Positions 27,065 to 35,580 of a stretch of 64,000 nt of DNA are shown here, in pieces. Every line of letters begins with the position of its first letter. Within the stretch, counting starts at the first letter, position 1. The notes below the pieces were generated by a model, which was not told the DNA's origin, searched no databases, and saw only the letters and a program-made list of their open reading frames with translations. The position numbers and the translations under genes are program-made. Origin of the DNA: CAVONB01 sp963697205 (GTDB lineage: Bacteria > Pseudomonadota > Alphaproteobacteria > Rhizobiales > Hyphomicrobiaceae); NCBI GenBank assembly GCA_963697205.1, contig CAVONB010000016.1, positions 217,841 to 281,840 on the forward strand. The letters are read 5' to 3'.

Positions 27065-27328
27065 GTGCTGCTCCGTGCTTTCGTCCTTGCTTCGCTTACG
27101 CTGGCCTGTGCGGCTTGCGCCAACGATGCTGGGCCCTATCGGCTCGGCAGTCCGGCCAATGCGACGCCGACCGCGGTCGGTGCCACGCAGCCGAGTGGGA
27201 TCAGCATTCTGCCGGCCGGCGCGCTGCGCGATCACAAGACGATGTCCGACAAGATCATGACCGCGATCGCGCTGGAGCGCGTGACCGGCCGCAAGCCCGA
27301 TCCCGGCCGCCTACTGGTCGATCGCTAA
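27065..27328 (+). CDS. Small exported protein, possible lipoprotein
   Basis: An 87-aa product starting at GTG 27065, after GCAGGGGGATC. The N-terminus is a short signal-like segment (MLLRAFVLASLTLACAACA) with two cysteines; the lipobox is imperfect (TLAC or CAAC), so lipidation is possible but not certain. The rest is low in motifs, with a helical C-terminus (DKIMTAIALERVTGRKPDPG). I do not recognise it. It stands alone and converges on the GST gene. Confidence 0.6.
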   Translation: MLLRAFVLASLTLACAACANDAGPYRLGSPANATPTAVGATQPSGISILPAGALRDHKTMSDKIMTAIALERVTGRKPDPGRLLVDR

Positions 27329-27353
27329 GACCTTAGGCTCCCCGCCCAAGCAT

Positions 27354-27407
27354 CCGCTCAATCGCGGGCGCCGGTCCGATCCCTTGCGCCCGCTCAATCG
27401 CGGGCGC
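27354..27407. repeat. 18-bp direct repeat spanning the GST stop
   Basis: CCGCTCAATCGCGGGCGC occurs at 27354-27371 and again at 27390-27407. The second copy includes the stop codon and last codons of the GST gene, so the first looks like a duplicated gene tail, offset by 36 bp. Confidence 0.6.
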
Positions 27408-28101
27408 GCTGGCCAAACAAAACCTTCTGCGCTTCCGCGTCGTTGCCGATCGAATAGTTCGGCGGTCTAAGGTCCTTGCCGACCTCGACTCCCTTGGAGA
27501 CCGCAGGCCGCGCGATGCACCGATCGAGCCAGGCCTTCATGTTCGCGAATTGCGCGATGTCCTGACCCTGGTTTTCCCAGCGCCGCGCCCAAGGGAAGAT
27601 CGCCATGTCCGCGATGGAATAGTCGCCGGCCACGAAGTCGCGCGTGGCGAGGCGCTTGTCGAGCACGCCGTAGAGGCGATTGACCTCGTTGGTGTAGCGA
27701 TCGATGGCGTAGGTGATCTTTTCCTGCGCGTAGTTGCGGAAGTGGTGCGTCTGGCCGGCCATGGGGCCGACGCCGCCCATCTGCCAGAACAACCACTCCT
27801 CGACCTCTACGCGCTTGCGCTCGTCGGCAGGGTAGAACTTGCCGGTCTTGCGGCCGAGATACTGGAGGATGGCGCCGGACTCGAAGACGGAGATCGGTTG
27901 GCCACCGGGTCCATCCGGATCGACGATGGCGGGCATGCGGTTGTTGGGTGCAATCGCCAGGAACGAGGGGGCAAACTGCTCGCCCTTCTGGATGTTGATG
28001 GGCTTGATCTCGTAGGGCAGCGCGCACTCTTCCAGCATGATCGTGATCTTGTGCCCATTCGGCGTTGGCCAGTAGTACACGTCGATGGGGCGTTGGGGCA
28101 T
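27394..28101 (-). CDS. Glutathione S-transferase family protein (YfcG/YghU-like)
   Basis: A 235-aa GST with an N-terminal thioredoxin-like domain (IDVYYWPTPNGHKITIMLEE, the PNG loop where YfcG-type enzymes contact glutathione, and the cis-Pro region NNRMPAIVD, then VFESGAILQYL) and an all-helical C-terminal domain with the N-capping motif DYSIADMAIFPW. Nu-class bacterial members have disulfide-reductase activity. The length and order match YfcG. It is cytosolic. Its stop lies in an 18-bp repeat; the serine-hydrolase gene upstream on the same strand is 126 bp away. Confidence 0.88.
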   Translation of the reverse strand: MPQRPIDVYYWPTPNGHKITIMLEECALPYEIKPINIQKGEQFAPSFLAIAPNNRMPAIVDPDGPGGQPISVFESGAILQYLGRKTGKFYPADERKRVEVEEWLFWQMGGVGPMAGQTHHFRNYAQEKITYAIDRYTNEVNRLYGVLDKRLATRDFVAGDYSIADMAIFPWARRWENQGQDIAQFANMKAWLDRCIARPAVSKGVEVGKDLRPPNYSIGNDAEAQKVLFGQRARD

Positions 28102-28226
28102 GGGGGTTCCTTTGGAGTGAGAGATCGATTTGGGCGGCAGGATTTGGGGATAGGGAAATAGGGATAGGACGCTGGAGTGTGACGCCCCCCTATACCTTAA
28201 TCACTATTCCGTATTTCCCTCCCGGT

Positions 28227-29402
28227 TCACATCTTCAGCCACGGGGGCGGCTCGCTGCCACCGGCGGCGACGCCAAGAGCAGCGCCGCGCGGGCCGATGC
28301 CCGGCCCCTCGCGCTGGAAGTTCGTGCAGTAGGCGAAGGACATGTTGCGCTGGCGGTCGCACCAGGCGAACGCGCCACCGGTGCCGGTGTGGCCGTAGGC
28401 GGTCCGGTTGATGCCCATCGGCACGGTGCCCGGCTCGTTGTGCATGAAGCCGTAGCCCATGCGCAAGAGCCGCTTGGTCATCATGCAGTCGGCCTCCCAG
28501 ACGAGCTCGGAGGCACGCTCGACGGCCTCGGGGCTCAGCAGGCGCACGCCGTCGAGCTCGCCGTTGTTGGCGAGCATCGCGTAGTTCCTGGCCATCGCCG
28601 CCGCGTTGCCGTGACCGCCGAAGGAGGGCACCTCGATCTCGCGGATCTCGCGAATGTTCTGGAAGAAGCCGAGCTTGGCGTTCTCGCCGAAAGCGCGGCC
28701 GAGCGGCGTGGAGGGATCGAAGGCGACCTGGAAGAACTGGTTCTTCGGGTTCTCGTGCATGTCGGAGACGCGCGCGATCTCGTCGGGCTTGAGGCCGATG
28801 TTGTAGTCGGTGCCGAGCTTCGCTGCGACCTCCTCGCGCAGGAAGGTGCCGATGGACTTGCCTGTCACACGACGCACAATCTCGCCCAGCAGGAAGCCGA
28901 TGTTGACGGAGTTGTAGGCGCCCTTGGTGCCGGGCTTCCAGGCCGGCGTCTGCTTTTCGAGGACACTGATGAAGAGCGGCCAGTCGAACCAGGAGCCTTT
29001 GGGTGCGCCGTCGGAGAAGATCACACCGCAGGTGTGGGACAGGACGTGGCGGACGAGCACCTCGTCCTTGCCGTTCTGGGCGAACTCCGGCCAGTAGGTG
29101 GCAACCGGCGCGTCGAAGTCGACCTGGCCGCGGTCGATCAGGATGTGGGTGCACAACGCGCTCATGCTCTTGGCGAGCGAGTTCATGATCACGATCGTGT
29201 CGCGCTGCCAGGGCTTGGTGCGTTCCAGATCCTTGTGGCCGCCCCACAGATCGACGACGGGCTTGCCGTCCTTGTAGACGCAGACTGCGGCGCCGACCTC
29301 GCCGCGCTCGCGGAAGTTCTTCTCGAACTGGGCGCGCACGGCCGAAAACTCCGGCGCACAAGTTCCGTTGATCGGGATGTCCGTTCCCGCGGCTGCACTC
29401 AT
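28227..29402 (-). CDS. Serine hydrolase, class C beta-lactamase fold
   Basis: A 391-aa protein of the beta-lactamase-related serine hydrolase family, a group mainly of esterases, carboxypeptidases and lactonases. The nucleophile motif SxxK is SLAK (Ser75-Lys78), the second motif YxN reads YNS (Tyr163), and the third is HTG in YGHTGTGGAFAW near residue 345. No N-terminal signal is evident, so it is probably cytosolic and not a beta-lactamase in the resistance sense. CAGGAGG lies seven bases before the ATG at 29402. The substrate is unknown. Confidence 0.87.
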   Translation of the reverse strand: MSAAAGTDIPINGTCAPEFSAVRAQFEKNFRERGEVGAAVCVYKDGKPVVDLWGGHKDLERTKPWQRDTIVIMNSLAKSMSALCTHILIDRGQVDFDAPVATYWPEFAQNGKDEVLVRHVLSHTCGVIFSDGAPKGSWFDWPLFISVLEKQTPAWKPGTKGAYNSVNIGFLLGEIVRRVTGKSIGTFLREEVAAKLGTDYNIGLKPDEIARVSDMHENPKNQFFQVAFDPSTPLGRAFGENAKLGFFQNIREIREIEVPSFGGHGNAAAMARNYAMLANNGELDGVRLLSPEAVERASELVWEADCMMTKRLLRMGYGFMHNEPGTVPMGINRTAYGHTGTGGAFAWCDRQRNMSFAYCTNFQREGPGIGPRGAALGVAAGGSEPPPWLKM

Positions 29403-29713
29403 GGCGTCCTCCTGTCGTCTTCTTTGGTGCGACTGTCCCATAGAGCCCGGCACCATCCAAGCCCCCGCCGTGCAGGGCTGCTCCCCCTCACCCGCGCGCC
29501 CAAGGCCGTGCCGGCTGCGCCATCCCTTGCCGGCGGCCACGGGCGCGCTTAGGCTGGCCCGGATCTCTTATCGCGATCCGCTCTCCTTGCGCCGTGCTCG
29601 TTCGGCCGTGCGGGGCGGCTTGGCGTGAGGTTTCGGCCGCACACCGACCGCGGCCCCGCGCAAAAAACCGAGCCGGCGGACATCGCCCGGCCAGCCAAGG
29701 GTGGACTACGACC
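29403..29713. other. Divergent intergenic region
   Basis: This 311-bp gap separates the divergent serine-hydrolase and MetE-like genes and should contain both promoters. I see no clear hairpin, RNA or ORF. Confidence 0.35.
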
Positions 29714-30877
29714 ATGAAGCTCAGCACCGATCGCATCCTGACGACGCACGTCGGCTCGCTACCGCGGCCGGAGCACGTGCTCGAACTGCTGCGCAAGGAG
29801 GACAGGGGCGAGGACGTCGACCGGGTCGAACTCGCCAAGCGGGTCAGCGTGGCGGTGAAGACCGTGGTTGCCGACCAGGTCGCGCTCGGCGTCGACGTCG
29901 TCAACGACGGCGAGCTCGGCAAGATGTCGTACCACGTCTACGCCAAGCACCGGCTGTCCGGCCTCGGCAACGTCGACGGCTCGGGCGTACCGGGGCGTCC
30001 CCATCCCCTCGACATCCAGGATCATCCCGAGATGATCCCCAATCCGCTCGGCGGCGGCGGCACCGACCTGCTGCAGGCGACGGTGTGCAACGGCGACGTC
30101 GCGTTCGTGAACAAGGCCCCGCTCGACGCCGACATCAAGAACCTGAAGGACGCAGCGGCGGCGGCCAAGCCCACCGACATCTTCATGACGTCGGCGTCAC
30201 CCGGCTGCCTGTCGACCTACATCCCGAACCGTCATTATCCCAACCGCGACGCCTACCGCGAGGCACTGGCGGCGGCGATGCGTCCGGAGTACGAGGCGAT
30301 CCATCAGGCGGGCTTCGTGTTACAGGTCGATTGTCCCGATCTCGCCGGCTGCCGCCACGTCGACTATCAAGCGATGAGCGAGCCGGACTTCCTGCGCGAC
30401 GCCGAAAAGAGCATCGAGGCGTTGAACGAGGCGACGAAGAACATCCCGCCCGAGGCGATGCGCATGCACATCTGCTGGCTGAACTACGCCGGTCCGCACA
30501 CGCACGACCTGCCGGTGAAGAAGCTGTTTGCACTGCTCGCCAAGGCGCGGCCCTCAGCCATCCTGTTCGAAGGCGCCAATCCGCGCCACGAGCACGAGTG
30601 GGAGGACTGGAAGGCGGCGAAGCTGCCCGACAACAAGGTGCTGATCCCAGGTGTGATCGATTCCACAACGAACTTCGTGGAGCACCCTGTGCTCGTCGCC
30701 CAGCGCATCTGCCGCTACGCCGACATCGTCGGACGCGAGCGCGTGCTGGCGGGCTCCGACTGCGGCTTTGGCACCTACGCGGGGCGCAAGGGCGTGTTCC
30801 CGTCCGTGGTGAAGACCAAGTTCAAGGCGCTGGCGGAGGGTGCCAAGATCGCCAGCGAGCGGCTCTGGAAGAAATAG
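29714..30877 (+). CDS. Cobalamin-independent methionine synthase C-terminal-like protein
   Basis: A 387-aa protein matching the catalytic C-terminal half of MetE. The zinc ligands expected of that fold are all present: His252 and Cys254 in MHICW, Glu286 in LFEGANPR, and Cys350 in AGSDCGFG. The N-terminal TTHVGSLPRP is the usual opening of short MetE-like proteins. Full MetE is about 750 aa; short forms transfer methyl groups from varied donors or act on other thiols. It begins a group of same-strand genes (duplicated unknown protein, then ThDP enzyme) with gaps of 46 and 23 bp, so an operon is likely and methionine synthesis may not be its purpose. Confidence 0.88.
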   Translation: MKLSTDRILTTHVGSLPRPEHVLELLRKEDRGEDVDRVELAKRVSVAVKTVVADQVALGVDVVNDGELGKMSYHVYAKHRLSGLGNVDGSGVPGRPHPLDIQDHPEMIPNPLGGGGTDLLQATVCNGDVAFVNKAPLDADIKNLKDAAAAAKPTDIFMTSASPGCLSTYIPNRHYPNRDAYREALAAAMRPEYEAIHQAGFVLQVDCPDLAGCRHVDYQAMSEPDFLRDAEKSIEALNEATKNIPPEAMRMHICWLNYAGPHTHDLPVKKLFALLAKARPSAILFEGANPRHEHEWEDWKAAKLPDNKVLIPGVIDSTTNFVEHPVLVAQRICRYADIVGRERVLAGSDCGFGTYAGRKGVFPSVVKTKFKALAEGAKIASERLWKK

Positions 30878-30923
30878 TCGCCCTGGCGGCGCGGGGCGCC
30901 GCAGCGCACAAGCCGAGGCAGCC

Positions 30924-31748
30924 ATGGCCCACGACCCGTCCTCGCCGACCGCGGTCCACGACAGCATCACACACCTCGTGCCGGAGGATGCGGGGCGTGT
31001 GGTCGTGGCTGGCTCTCACGGTGGCGTCTATGCCGCCTATCTCGCCGCCAAGGGGCACGTGTCGGCGGTGATCCTCAATGACGCCGGTGTCGGCCTGGAG
31101 GATGCGGGCATTGCCTGCCTCGCCTACTTCGACGCCATCGACGGCGCGGCCTGCGTCGTTTCCCACACCAGCTGCCGCATCGGTGACGGCGCCGACATGA
31201 TGGCGCGCGGGGTCGTCTCTGGCGCCAATCGCGCCGCCGTGCGGCTCGGCTGCAAGGTGGGGCAAGCGTGCGCGGAAGCTGCGGGGCTGCTCACGACCGC
31301 CACGACACCGACAAAGCCGTTCGAGGCGCATGCGGAGTCGCGGTTCCTTCTCGATGACGGGGCGATCAAGGTGTGGGGTATCGATTCCGTCTCGTTGATC
31401 CGGGCCGAGGACGTCGGCCACATCGTGATCGCGGGCTCGCACGGCGGCGCGCTCGGGGGACGTCCGGAAACCGCGCTGAAGTATCCCGCCGCTGCCGCCG
31501 TGTTCAATGACGCCGGCGTCGGCCGGGACGATGCCGGCTTGTCGCGCCTGCCAGCTCTCGACCAACGCGGCATTCCTGCTGCGACCGTATCCGCCGACAG
31601 CGCGCGCATCGGCGACGCGCGCTCGATGTGGGAGACGGGGCGCATTTCCGCCGCCAACGACACCGCCCGGCAGCGCGGCATCACGCTCGGGCTCACCGTT
31701 CCTCAGTTCTGCAATCTCATCCGCGCATCGGCGTCGCAGACGCGCTGA
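30924..31748 (+). CDS. Internally duplicated protein of unknown function
   Basis: A 274-aa protein built from two homologous halves. The first contains EDAGRVVVAGSHGGVYAAYL, VILNDAGVGLEDAG and HTSCRIGDGADM; the second contains EDVGHIVIAGSHGGALGG, VFNDAGVGRDDAG and SADSARIGDARSM. Each half therefore repeats the order AGSHGG, NDAGVGxxDAG, SxRIGD. A link with charged residues (about 115-150) joins them. I do not know the family function; GSHGG and NDAGVG suggest a small-molecule or nucleotide-binding loop. GAGGCAGCC precedes the ATG. It sits between the MetE-like and ThDP genes, which may share its pathway. Confidence 0.72.
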   Translation: MAHDPSSPTAVHDSITHLVPEDAGRVVVAGSHGGVYAAYLAAKGHVSAVILNDAGVGLEDAGIACLAYFDAIDGAACVVSHTSCRIGDGADMMARGVVSGANRAAVRLGCKVGQACAEAAGLLTTATTPTKPFEAHAESRFLLDDGAIKVWGIDSVSLIRAEDVGHIVIAGSHGGALGGRPETALKYPAAAAVFNDAGVGRDDAGLSRLPALDQRGIPAATVSADSARIGDARSMWETGRISAANDTARQRGITLGLTVPQFCNLIRASASQTR

Positions 31749-31771
31749 GCGTTCTCATCCAGGGAGTGACC

Positions 31772-33514
31772 ATGGCCGCGAAGACAAAGATCGAGGGCCG
31801 CATGACCGGCGGCCGCGCGCTGGCCGAAATGCTGAAGCTGTCGGGCGTGGGGCCGATGTTCGGTATGGGCGGCTTCCAGCTGCTGCCGTTCTACGACGCG
31901 GTCGCGCAACTGGAGATGCGCCATCACCTGATCAATGACGAGCGCACGGGCGCGTTCGCTGCCGACGCCTACGCGCGCGTCACGAACCGCGTCGGCGTGT
32001 GCGACGCGACACTCGGGCCCGGCGCCACGAACCTCGTCACGGCGCTCGTTGAAAGTCTCAACGGCGGCACGCCGATGGTGGCCATCACGGGCGACGCCAA
32101 CCGCCAGCACGCGACCAAGAATATGACGCAGGAGTGCAATCAGGTCGACATCCTGCGCCCCGCCGCCAAGGCACTGATGCGCGTCGAGATGACGAACCGC
32201 ATCCCCGAGATGGTACGCCGCGCGTTCGCGGTCGCGACATCCGGGCGTCCCGGCCCCGTCGTGCTCGACGTGCCCGAGGACGTCGCGCACGGCGAGCACG
32301 AGTTCGCCGCCGCCGACTTCTTCGTCGATGACCAGACGTTGCAGGCCCCCTCGCGCCGCATGCGGCCTGCCAAGGACGACATCGCGCGCGCAGCGAAGCT
32401 GCTCGCCAAGGCGAAGCGGCCGATGATCCTGGTGGGCGGCGGCATCCATCTCTCGGCCGGCCAGGCCGCGTTGCAGACGCTGGCCGAGACGATGGCCGCG
32501 CCGGTCGCCCACACGCTCACCGGCAAGGGCGGCATCGCCTGCGCGCATCCGCTCTCGGCGGGCCTGTTCGGGCGCTACTCGCGCATCGCCAACGACATGA
32601 TGGAGACGGCCGACTGCCTGCTCGTCGTCGGCTGCAAGCTCGGCGAGATCGCAACCAAGCGCTATTCCCTGCCGCCCAAGGGCGTGCCGCTCATCCATCT
32701 CGACATCGTCGCCGAGGAGATCGGACGCTGCGCGCCGGCCGAGATCGCGCTGTGGGGCGATGCGCGCGAAGGTCTCGCCGACCTGACCGAGGCGCTACAC
32801 TCCGACGCGAAATCCATGCAGGCCGCGCGCAAGGACTGGATCGCGGAGATCCCCACGCGCATGACCGCGTGGCGCAAGGAGGCCGCCGCCAAGCTCGAAT
32901 CCAAGGAGCGGCCGATCAACGTCGGGCGCATGGTGCACGAGTTGAACAACCACATGCCCGCCGACGGCATCCTGATCGCCGACGGCGGCTTTGCCGCGCA
33001 CTGGACGGGCCTGCTCTACGACACCAAAGCCGCCGGCCGCCACTACGTGCCCGATCGCGGGCTCGCCTCGATCGGCTACGGACTGCCGGGCGCCATCGGC
33101 GCGCAACTCGGCAAGCCCAAGTCGCCCGTCGTCGCGATCACCGGCGACGGCGGTTTCAACATGACCATCGGCGATCTGGAAACCGCGCGTCGCTCAGGCG
33201 CCAACGTCACGATCATGGTCGTCAACAACGCGGCCTCCGGCTACGTCAAGGCGCTGCAGCACGCCATGTACGGACAGCGCTACCAGTCGTCCGATCTGGT
33301 CGAAATGAATTACGCGAAGATCGCCGATGCCATGGGCTGCCGCGGCATCCGCGTCACCGATCCCGACGACTTGGCCGGCGCCATCCAGACCGGCATCACC
33401 CAGCGCGACACGCCGACCGTCATCGACGTCGTCGTCACCCGCGACCCCGCGCAGATGCTGCCGGCGGCGGATAACCGTACCGTGCAGATCAAGAAGGGCG
33501 ATCGGATTGCGTGA
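31772..33514 (+). CDS. Thiamine-diphosphate-dependent enzyme, acetolactate synthase-like
   Basis: A 580-aa ThDP enzyme of the acetolactate synthase/benzoylformate decarboxylase superfamily. The catalytic Glu57 lies in INDERTGAFAADAYAR; the central domain has the usual PMILVGGGIH start; the ThDP/Mg motif is GDGGFNMTIGDLETARRSGA followed by MVVNN (near residues 457-485). No FAD loop of true biosynthetic IlvB is obvious and no regulatory subunit gene lies beside it, so another 2-oxo-acid decarboxylase or carboligase activity is likely. AGGGAGTGACC precedes the ATG. Its place after the MetE-like and duplicated genes suggests a shared catabolic operon. Confidence 0.88.
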   Translation: MAAKTKIEGRMTGGRALAEMLKLSGVGPMFGMGGFQLLPFYDAVAQLEMRHHLINDERTGAFAADAYARVTNRVGVCDATLGPGATNLVTALVESLNGGTPMVAITGDANRQHATKNMTQECNQVDILRPAAKALMRVEMTNRIPEMVRRAFAVATSGRPGPVVLDVPEDVAHGEHEFAAADFFVDDQTLQAPSRRMRPAKDDIARAAKLLAKAKRPMILVGGGIHLSAGQAALQTLAETMAAPVAHTLTGKGGIACAHPLSAGLFGRYSRIANDMMETADCLLVVGCKLGEIATKRYSLPPKGVPLIHLDIVAEEIGRCAPAEIALWGDAREGLADLTEALHSDAKSMQAARKDWIAEIPTRMTAWRKEAAAKLESKERPINVGRMVHELNNHMPADGILIADGGFAAHWTGLLYDTKAAGRHYVPDRGLASIGYGLPGAIGAQLGKPKSPVVAITGDGGFNMTIGDLETARRSGANVTIMVVNNAASGYVKALQHAMYGQRYQSSDLVEMNYAKIADAMGCRGIRVTDPDDLAGAIQTGITQRDTPTVIDVVVTRDPAQMLPAADNRTVQIKKGDRIA

Positions 33515-33527
33515 GGAATGAAATTCT

Positions 33528-33595
33528 GGACACCACCATTTTCCGCAGACACGTACCGACCGGACCCGGCACAGCGATGAAAATGGTGGGTGTCC
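33528..33595. repeat. Imperfect inverted repeat, 16-bp arms
   Basis: GGACACCACCATTTTC (33528-33543) pairs with GAAAATGGTGGGTGTCC (33579-33595), with one bulged G, across a 35-nt loop. It lies 13 bp after the stop of the ThDP gene. There is no T tract, so it resembles a REP-like or miniature element more than a terminator. Confidence 0.65.
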
Positions 33596-33620
33596 CCAAT
33601 TTCGAGTGGCCCTGCGGCCA

Positions 33621-33713
33621 TGAGGGGCTTCTCGCCCCTCAAACTCCCGCGCCAGGGTCGCGGACCCTGGACCCGCCATTTGGCGGGTGCCTCCTCCCCC
33701 TCGAGAGGGGAGG
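33621..33713. repeat. Cluster of four back-to-back hairpins
   Basis: Four perfect or near-perfect palindromes follow one another: TGAGGGG/CCCCTCA (33621-33641), CCAGGGTC/GGACCCTGG (33652-33670), ACCCGCCA/TGGCGGGT (33671-33688), and CTCCCC/GGGGAG around CTCGAG (33694-33713). Such density is far above chance and suggests a structured intergenic repeat. Confidence 0.65.
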
Positions 33714-33929
33714 CGGTGCGCCATCACTTAGCTCTGGGCCAGGAACAAGCCCGCACCAAACCCACGACACCCAGAGCTACGTGATCCTTGGCGCGCCAAG
33801 GAGGGGGTGACCGCCACGATTCCACGCCCTCCCGTTCGAGCGCCCGCCAATCGCCGCGACGACGCCCGGCAAATTCCCGTACACCTCCGTCGTCCAAAAG
33901 CTTACGACCCGATAGCCTTACAATGATGC

Positions 33930-34259
33930 TCAGTGTGCGCGACATGGGCGGGCTATTGCCACGCAGCGCACCTGCATTGCGCCGTTCGGCTGGCGCGACA
34001 CCACCTCGCAGCTGACCTGCCTGTTTTTCGCGTACTGCCAACCGGCCCAGTGCATCGAATACTGCTGGATGACTTTGACTTGCCATGCCTGACGCGCCTT
34101 TTGGTTGGCGGTGGCGGACACGCCATGCTGAGCGGTCCCGACGACACTGCCAGCTTTGCACTGGTGATTGGCATGGGCGGGCGTCGAAACGGCAAGCGCA
34201 AGCAAGCCAGCCGTCGCAACGGCGGACCGCACAACGGTGATTTCGAGATAGCGTGGCAT
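33930..34259 (-). CDS. Small secreted protein with cysteine-rich C-terminus
   Basis: A 109-aa protein with a signal peptide (RSAVATAGLLALAVSTPAHA, cleavage after AHA near residue 30). The mature part begins NHQCKAG and ends with VSCEVVSRQPNGAMQVRCVAIARPC; the spacing of four cysteines and the W-Y-W pattern (ARQAWQVKVIQQYSMHWAGW) resemble small periplasmic proteins common in Hyphomicrobiales whose role is unknown to me. AAAGGAG precedes the ATG at 34259. It stands between the ThDP operon and the divergent E1-alpha gene. Confidence 0.72.
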   Translation of the reverse strand: MPRYLEITVVRSAVATAGLLALAVSTPAHANHQCKAGSVVGTAQHGVSATANQKARQAWQVKVIQQYSMHWAGWQYAKNRQVSCEVVSRQPNGAMQVRCVAIARPCRAH

Positions 34260-34533
34260 AGCGACGGAGCTCCTTTGATCGTTTCGACCCCGGCGCCCGA
34301 CGCGCCGACCCTACCCCTTTCTGTCGCATCACAAAGCGGAAAGGTTCAAATGTGCTTAGACGTATTGTCAGCCGGCACAACGACCGGGGTTCGTATCGAT
34401 CCGCCCAAGACCGGTGCTCGGAGAGTAAGCAGCCGCACGTGCCTCCCCCATTGCGCCATTCGCCAATTCTGGCCGATGATGGCGCCAACCAAGGCGCGCC
34501 CAGATGCGCCCGACAACACCACCAGGAGGAAAC

Positions 34534-35580
34534 ATGCCATCGAGTGACGGCAAGGCCGCGCCCGCGGGTGGCGGGGCGAACACGCCGGAGCGGGTGTTCG
34601 GGCTGTTCAAGACCATGTGTCTGATCCGCGAGTTCGAGGAGGCCGCGCACCAGGCGTTTCTCGACGGGCACGCGGCAGGCTCGATCCACCAGTCGATCGG
34701 TCAGGAGGCCGTCGCGACGGGCGTGTGCGCGAACCTCAGGCCCTCCGACATGATCCACTCCAACCATCGCGGCCACGGTCACGCGATCGCCAAGGGCGCC
34801 GGCGTCGAGGCGATGATGAAAGAGTTGATGGGCAAGGTCGGCGGCACGTCGGGCGGCAAGGGCGGCTCGATGCACATCGCGGACTTCTCGGTCGGCATGC
34901 TCGGCGCCAACGGGATCCTCGCCGACGGCGTGACGATGGGCGTGGGCGCGGCGCAAGCCGTCAAGATCATGGGCGAGGACAAGATCGTCGGCGTGTTCGT
35001 CGGAGACGGCACGACCAATCGCGGGCCGTTCTACGAAGGGCTCAACTGGGCCAAGGTCTATCACTTGCCCGTGCTCATCATCTGCGAGGACAACATGTAC
35101 GCGTCCTCGACCATGACGAAGGTCATCACGGCAGGCGGCGGGCCGGCCGTGCGCGCACGCGCGTTCGACATCCCCGCGGTCACGGTCGACGGCAACGATT
35201 TGCACGAGGTCGATCGTACCGCCGCGGAGCTTGTCGGCAAAATCCGCAGCGGGGAAGGCCCGCAATTCCTGCACGCCAAGACTTATCGCATCAAGGGGCA
35301 CATCTCGCGCGATGCGCTGTCCTACCGCGCGAAGGGCGAGACGGAGGAATACTGGAAGGGCGAGCCGATCGCGCGCGCTGAACAGTGGCTCAAGGCGCAA
35401 GGCGTTGCAGCCGGCGATCTCGATGCGGCGCGCGCAGCCGCCAAGAAGCGCATCGCGGACGCCTATGCAGCAGCAGTCGCGGCACCTTTCCCCGACTCCA
35501 AGCTTGCGTTCGCCGACGTACAGGATGATGGCGCTCCACCGAAGTCGGGGCTCGAGATGGGAGGTGCGCATCATGGCTGA
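34534..35580 (+). CDS. ThDP-dependent dehydrogenase E1 component, alpha subunit
   Basis: A 348-aa E1-alpha of the pyruvate/acetoin/branched-chain 2-oxo-acid dehydrogenase type, which decarboxylates a 2-oxo acid (or acetoin) on ThDP. Typical motifs are HQSIGQEAVATG, SNHRGHGHAIAKG, GTSGGKGGSMH and the ThDP/Mg motif GDGTTNRGPFYEGLNWAKVY ending in CEDN. The HRGHGH stretch is closest to acetoin dehydrogenases. AGGAGGA lies at 34524-34530. It overlaps the beta-subunit gene by eight bases. No E2 or E3 gene follows, so either a distant core is used or the substrate differs. AcoA is possible but not claimed. Confidence 0.9.
   Translation: MPSSDGKAAPAGGGANTPERVFGLFKTMCLIREFEEAAHQAFLDGHAAGSIHQSIGQEAVATGVCANLRPSDMIHSNHRGHGHAIAKGAGVEAMMKELMGKVGGTSGGKGGSMHIADFSVGMLGANGILADGVTMGVGAAQAVKIMGEDKIVGVFVGDGTTNRGPFYEGLNWAKVYHLPVLIICEDNMYASSTMTKVITAGGGPAVRARAFDIPAVTVDGNDLHEVDRTAAELVGKIRSGEGPQFLHAKTYRIKGHISRDALSYRAKGETEEYWKGEPIARAEQWLKAQGVAAGDLDAARAAAKKRIADAYAAAVAAPFPDSKLAFADVQDDGAPPKSGLEMGGAHHG

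Larger units (their letters stand above)
33515..33929. other. Palindrome-rich intergenic stretch
   Basis: This 415-bp stretch contains the long imperfect inverted repeat at 33528-33595 and four successive hairpins at 33621-33713. No gene is supported on either strand. It separates the ThDP operon from the convergent small exported gene. Confidence 0.6.

Noticed and set aside
28227..29402. Antibiotic-resistance beta-lactamase
   Set aside because: The SxxK/YxN fold is shared by many esterases; the protein has no signal peptide and no class C resistance features.
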